8,679 bases of DNA from an uncultured Lachnospiraceae bacterium (GTDB taxonomy: Bacteria > Bacillota > Clostridia > Lachnospirales > Lachnospiraceae): contig CAMTBF010000121.1 of NCBI GenBank assembly GCA_947068385.1, positions 1 to 8,679 of the forward strand. The letters run 5' to 3'. The position numbers and the translations under genes were made by a program. Of this stretch, positions 6,254 through 8,679 are shown piece by piece. The first letter of the stretch is position 1. The number at the start of each line of letters is the position of its first letter. The notes below the pieces were generated by a model. It ran no database searches. It saw only the letters and a program-made list of their open reading frames with translations, and was not told the origin of the DNA.

Positions 6254-7279
6254 TTATTCAGGCCTCCGCCTTATCTCTCCCTTCGCCCGCTCCAGCGCCC
6301 CGATCACCCTGTCGCACCAGGCATCGAAAGCCGGGTCCTCCTTCTGGCACTCCTCGTGGGCCATCACATACGCCACAGCCCTGCGCAGCCCCTCCTCCGC
6401 CCGAATCACCGGACAAAAGCCCGGGACAGCCGCTTTCAGCTTCCGATTGTCGAACACCACCGTATTGGCCTTGTCCCCGATCAGGCTCCCCGTAAAATCA
6501 TAAGGCCCCACCGCCGCCAGGAACTCCGACGCCACATGATAAGCCTTCAGCTCCACCCCCAGACAATCCGCCACGATCCCATAAATCTGATTCCAGGTCA
6601 GGGACTCGTCATTGGTAATCTGGAACGCCTCCCCAATGGCATGGGGATTCCCCATAAGCCCCAGAAAACCATCCGCAAAATCTTCATTATAAGTAATCGT
6701 CCACAGCGACGTCCCATCCCCCGGAACGATCACCGGCTTCCCCTCCAGCATCCGCTTCAGCACCTGGAAGCTCCCATTGTCCCCATGCACCCCCACAGGC
6801 ACCGATCTCTCGCCATAGGTATGGCTGGGCCGTACAATCGTCACCGGAAAACCGTTCTCCCGATACATCCCCATCAGATACTCCTCACAGGCGATCTTGT
6901 TCCTGGAATACTCCCAGTAAGGATTGGCAAGGGTCGTCCCCTCATCCACCCGGTAATCCCTCACCGGCTTGTGGTACGCCGAAGCCGAGCTGATATACAT
7001 GAACTGCCTCGTCCTCCCCGCGAACAGCCGATAGTCCCGCTCCACCTGTCCCGGCACGAACCCAATAAAATCACAGACCACGTCAAAGCCCATCCCCTCC
7101 AGCGCCCTTGCCGCCGCAGCCTCATCCCCGATATCGCACCGGATCAGCCTCGCCCCCTCCGGCACCTCCCCGCTCCGATTCCCCCGGTTCAGCAGATACA
7201 GCTCGTCCCCCCGCGCCGCCACCTTCCTGGAAATCGCACTACTGATCGTCCCCGTCCCTCCGATAAACAGCACCCTCAT
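6254..7279 (-). CDS. NAD(P)-dependent epimerase/dehydratase, extended SDR family
   Basis: A 341-residue Rossmann-fold protein. The N-terminus carries a dinucleotide-binding loop GGTGTIS (residues 7-13, a GxxGxxS variant). An YISSASAY strand (95-102) holds the active-site Ser, and YSRNK (124-128) is the catalytic YxxxK motif. RPSHTYGERS follows in the usual place for a substrate-loop motif of extended SDRs acting on nucleotide sugars. The substrate cannot be read from the sequence; a nucleotide-sugar epimerase, dehydratase or reductase is the family default, in the cytosol. The ATG at 7279 has GGAGGG 6 bases upstream. A longer frame from a GTG at 7321 would start about 8 bases after the predicted transcription start and is unlikely. 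The gene has its own promoter and probable terminator, so it appears to be a single-gene unit unrelated in function to its peptide-maturation neighbours. Confidence 0.88.
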   Translation of the reverse strand: MRVLFIGGTGTISSAISRKVAARGDELYLLNRGNRSGEVPEGARLIRCDIGDEAAAARALEGMGFDVVCDFIGFVPGQVERDYRLFAGRTRQFMYISSASAYHKPVRDYRVDEGTTLANPYWEYSRNKIACEEYLMGMYRENGFPVTIVRPSHTYGERSVPVGVHGDNGSFQVLKRMLEGKPVIVPGDGTSLWTITYNEDFADGFLGLMGNPHAIGEAFQITNDESLTWNQIYGIVADCLGVELKAYHVASEFLAAVGPYDFTGSLIGDKANTVVFDNRKLKAAVPGFCPVIRAEEGLRRAVAYVMAHEECQKEDPAFDAWCDRVIGALERAKGEIRRRPE

Positions 7280-7285
7280 ACCCGT

Positions 7286-7291
7286 CCCTCC
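7286..7291 (-). promoter_or_regulatory. ribosome binding site fixing the epimerase start
   Basis: GGAGGG on the minus strand, 6 bases before the ATG at 7279. It favours this start over the upstream GTG at 7321. Confidence 0.7.
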
Positions 7292-7335
7292 GTCTCTTTC
7301 GAATAATAATCTGCAACCCACAAAGCCTATCTAAA

Positions 7336-7364
7336 ATTATACCCGCCCAGCCTCCGTTCTTCAA
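7336..7364 (-). promoter_or_regulatory. sigma-A-type promoter of the epimerase gene
   Basis: On the minus strand: -35 TTGAAG (7359-7364), a 17-base spacer and a perfect -10 TATAAT (7336-7341). Transcription should start near 7329, about 50 bases before the ATG. Confidence 0.75.
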
Positions 7365-7427
7365 GCATTTCTTCACAAAACGCCCTCAACAAGAGCCGCG
7401 GACAGCCAGGCGGGCCAAAGCAGCCCC

Positions 7428-7814
7428 TCAGCTCAGCATCCCGCCCAGCATCCCCCCGCCGGCACACAGCGCCAGCGTCGTAAAAAACGAACTCCCCACC
7501 TGTATGTCCCCTTTCCCAGCCACAGCCGAAACCACCGCCAGCACCAGGAAATAAGCGCCCCCCATCAAAAGCCCCCAGAAGAACCTCCTGCTCTCCATCC
7601 GCTTCCCCGCCACGAACCCGGCAAAGAACGTCGCCACCACATAAATCCCGATAATAGCGATGGACACGACCCGCTCCCCCAGCCCGAACCGGTACAGCAA
7701 AAATGCCAGCAGCGCCAACAGCACCCCTGTCAGTATGTAAGAAAAAAGCAGGCTTTTCAGCAAAAAAGCCACCGGCACCCCCTTCATCCCCTGATTCCTC
7801 TCCATATGTTCCAT
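7428..7814 (-). CDS. four-helix membrane protein, TIGR04086/DUF3792-like
   Basis: A 128-residue hydrophobic protein with four predicted membrane helices at about 18-42, 48-70, 78-98 and 108-127. A basic loop KRMESRR (71-77) follows helix 2, and the C-terminus is Gly-rich (GGGMLGGMLS). Length, helix count and the AGFVAGKR segment resemble the TIGR04086 (DUF3792) family of uncharacterised Firmicutes membrane proteins. From memory, such genes often lie near yajC, SCIFF and secDF in clostridia, which fits this location, but no function is established. The ATG at 7814 follows GGGGG by 4 bases, a short spacing; the in-frame ATG at 7805 is an alternative. It is separated from scfA by the epimerase gene and is divergent from the CorC-like gene. 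I see no convincing promoter for it or a U-tract terminator after it. Confidence 0.75.
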   Translation of the reverse strand: MEHMERNQGMKGVPVAFLLKSLLFSYILTGVLLALLAFLLYRFGLGERVVSIAIIGIYVVATFFAGFVAGKRMESRRFFWGLLMGGAYFLVLAVVSAVAGKGDIQVGSSFFTTLALCAGGGMLGGMLS

Positions 7815-7881
7815 ATTTCCCCCTGTCAGACCAAACGTCTATAAACTTTTTATAAAATCATATGCACCGCCCCCGGGGAAC

Positions 7882-7910
7882 TTGACAAATCGCCTCCCAT
7901 TCTGTATATT
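7882..7910 (+). promoter_or_regulatory. sigma-A-type promoter of the CorC-like gene
   Basis: A perfect -35 TTGACA (7882-7887), a 17-base spacer and -10 TATATT (7905-7910, 5 of 6). Transcription should start near 7917, giving a leader of about 75 bases before the TTG start. Confidence 0.85.
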
Positions 7911-7974
7911 AAATTTTGATTACTATAAACCATCATCGCGGCAGACGGCATCCAAGACCGGCTGTCAGTATCAC

Positions 7975-7981
7975 AAAGGAG
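7975..7981 (+). promoter_or_regulatory. ribosome binding site of the CorC-like gene
   Basis: AAAGGAG lies 10 bases before the TTG at 7992 and supports this non-ATG start. Confidence 0.7.
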
Positions 7982-7991
7982 TGACTTATTT

Positions 7992-8679
7992 TTGGACGTT
8001 CCAGAAGGCATACAACTTATCTCTCTACTGATTCTTGTCATCCTGTCAGGCTTCTTTTCCTCGGCAGAGACCGCTTTCAGCACGGTGAACCGCGTGCGCA
8101 TGCGCACCCTTGAGGAAGAGGGCAGCAAACGCGCCGCAAAGGTGAACAAAATCCTGGAAAGCTACAGCAAGATGTTGAGCACCGTCCTGATCGGCAACAA
8201 CATCGTGAACCTGTCCACCTCTGCCCTGACCACTACCATCGCCCTGCGCTTCGGCATCCCCGTAGCCGTGGCCACCGGCGTATTGACACTGGTCATTTTG
8301 CTCTTCGGCGAAATCATCCCCAAGACCTGGGCCATGCTCTCCTCGGAGAAAATCTCCCTGGCCTACTGCGGCATCATCTACAGCCTGATGCAGGTCATGA
8401 CCCCCGTCATCTTCGTGGTGGACAAAATGTCCAACGGGATACTTCGCCTGCTGCACATCGACCCCAGCAAGAAGATCACCACCATGACCGAGGCGGAGCT
8501 TCGCACCTATGTGGACGTGAGCCACGAGAGCGGCGTCATCGAATCCGAGGAGAAAGAGATGATCTACAACGTGTTCGATTTCTCCGACGCGCTGGCCAAG
8601 GACATCATGGTGCCCAGGATCAACATGGTCACCGTGGACGTGGAAGCCACCTTCCAGGAAGTGCTCTCCACCTTCCGGG
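7992..8679 (+). CDS. CNNM/CBS-domain transporter of the HlyC/CorC family, 3' end cut by window edge
   Basis: The frame runs from a TTG at 7992 to the window edge (229 whole codons). It encodes the membrane domain (CNNM/DUF21) and the start of the CBS pair. Conserved family blocks are SGFFSSAETAFSTVNRVR (about 19-36), STVLIGNNIVNL (63-74) and LLFGEIIPKT (103-112). The first CBS domain begins near MVPRINMVTV (206-215). Characterised CNNM/CorC proteins are linked to magnesium efflux; the older name haemolysin is not informative. Three to four membrane helices are expected in residues 8-150. The TTG start is chosen because AAAGGAG lies 10 bases upstream and the resulting N-terminus, DVPEGIQLISLLILVILS, matches the family; no in-frame ATG fits. 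It is divergent from the TIGR04086-like gene and has its own strong promoter. The C-terminal CBS and CorC/HlyC domains lie beyond the window. Confidence 0.93.
   Translation, partial: MDVPEGIQLISLLILVILSGFFSSAETAFSTVNRVRMRTLEEEGSKRAAKVNKILESYSKMLSTVLIGNNIVNLSTSALTTTIALRFGIPVAVATGVLTLVILLFGEIIPKTWAMLSSEKISLAYCGIIYSLMQVMTPVIFVVDKMSNGILRLLHIDPSKKITTMTEAELRTYVDVSHESGVIESEEKEMIYNVFDFSDALAKDIMVPRINMVTVDVEATFQEVLSTFR

Noticed and set aside
6356..7306. 316-codon open frame on the plus strand opposite the epimerase
   Set aside because: It is a shadow frame, rich in His, Pro and Arg, with no family signature. The opposite strand has intact SDR motifs and start signals.
7365..7427. Possible terminator after the TIGR04086-like gene
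   Set aside because: Short GC-rich dyads are present, but none forms a clean stem followed by a T-run on the minus strand.
7815..7991. Minus-strand promoter for the TIGR04086-like gene
   Set aside because: TTGTCA and TATGAT are present but are separated by 20 bases. No pair with good spacing was found.
8046..8525. 159-codon minus-strand frame within the CorC-like gene
   Set aside because: It is antisense to conserved CNNM blocks, and its His/Gly/Asp-rich composition is typical of a reverse-complement artefact.

Overview
The window looks like chromosomal DNA from a GC-rich member of the Clostridia, most likely Lachnospiraceae (inference). The evidence is a SCIFF (six-cysteine) ranthipeptide with its radical SAM maturase, a fused SecDF, a TIGR04086/DUF3792-type membrane protein, a DUF2974 hydrolase, strong AGGAGG-type ribosome binding sites, GTG/TTG starts and sigma-A-type promoters. 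I see no insertion sequences, phage genes, CRISPR arrays or tRNA/rRNA genes.

Layout: seven genes are on the minus strand and one, at the right edge, is on the plus strand. From left to right they are: a DUF2974 alpha/beta-hydrolase-like gene cut by the left edge (1-1096); a DEDDh 3'-5' exonuclease with a C-terminal four-cysteine zinc finger (1234-2013); fused secDF (2131-4389); the radical SAM/SPASM SCIFF maturase scfB (4424-5806); the 47-residue precursor peptide scfA (5952-6095); an SDR-type NAD(P)-dependent epimerase/dehydratase (6254-7279); a four-helix membrane protein of the TIGR04086 type (7428-7814); and, divergently, a CorC/CNNM-type transporter cut by the right edge (7992-8679). No gene-free stretch exceeds 300 bases.

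Transcription units read from the sequence: a good promoter at 6186-6213 drives scfA, scfB and secDF, which end at a strong intrinsic terminator at 2085-2113. A 9-bp hairpin lies between scfA and scfB and may set the ratio of peptide to enzyme. The epimerase has its own promoter (7336-7364) and a probable terminator (6225-6251), so it is an independent unit placed between the TIGR04086 gene and scfA. The CorC-like gene has a near-consensus promoter at 7882-7910.

How the genes work together: ScfB should bind the ScfA leader and form a Cys-to-Thr thioether, as shown for the homologous CteA/CteB pair. SecDF is an accessory of the Sec translocon driven by the proton or sodium gradient. Placing a modified peptide, its maturase and SecDF on one transcript is the most interesting feature of the window. 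It suggests, but does not prove, that peptide maturation and Sec export are linked in physiology or regulation. No dedicated exporter or leader peptidase is visible nearby.
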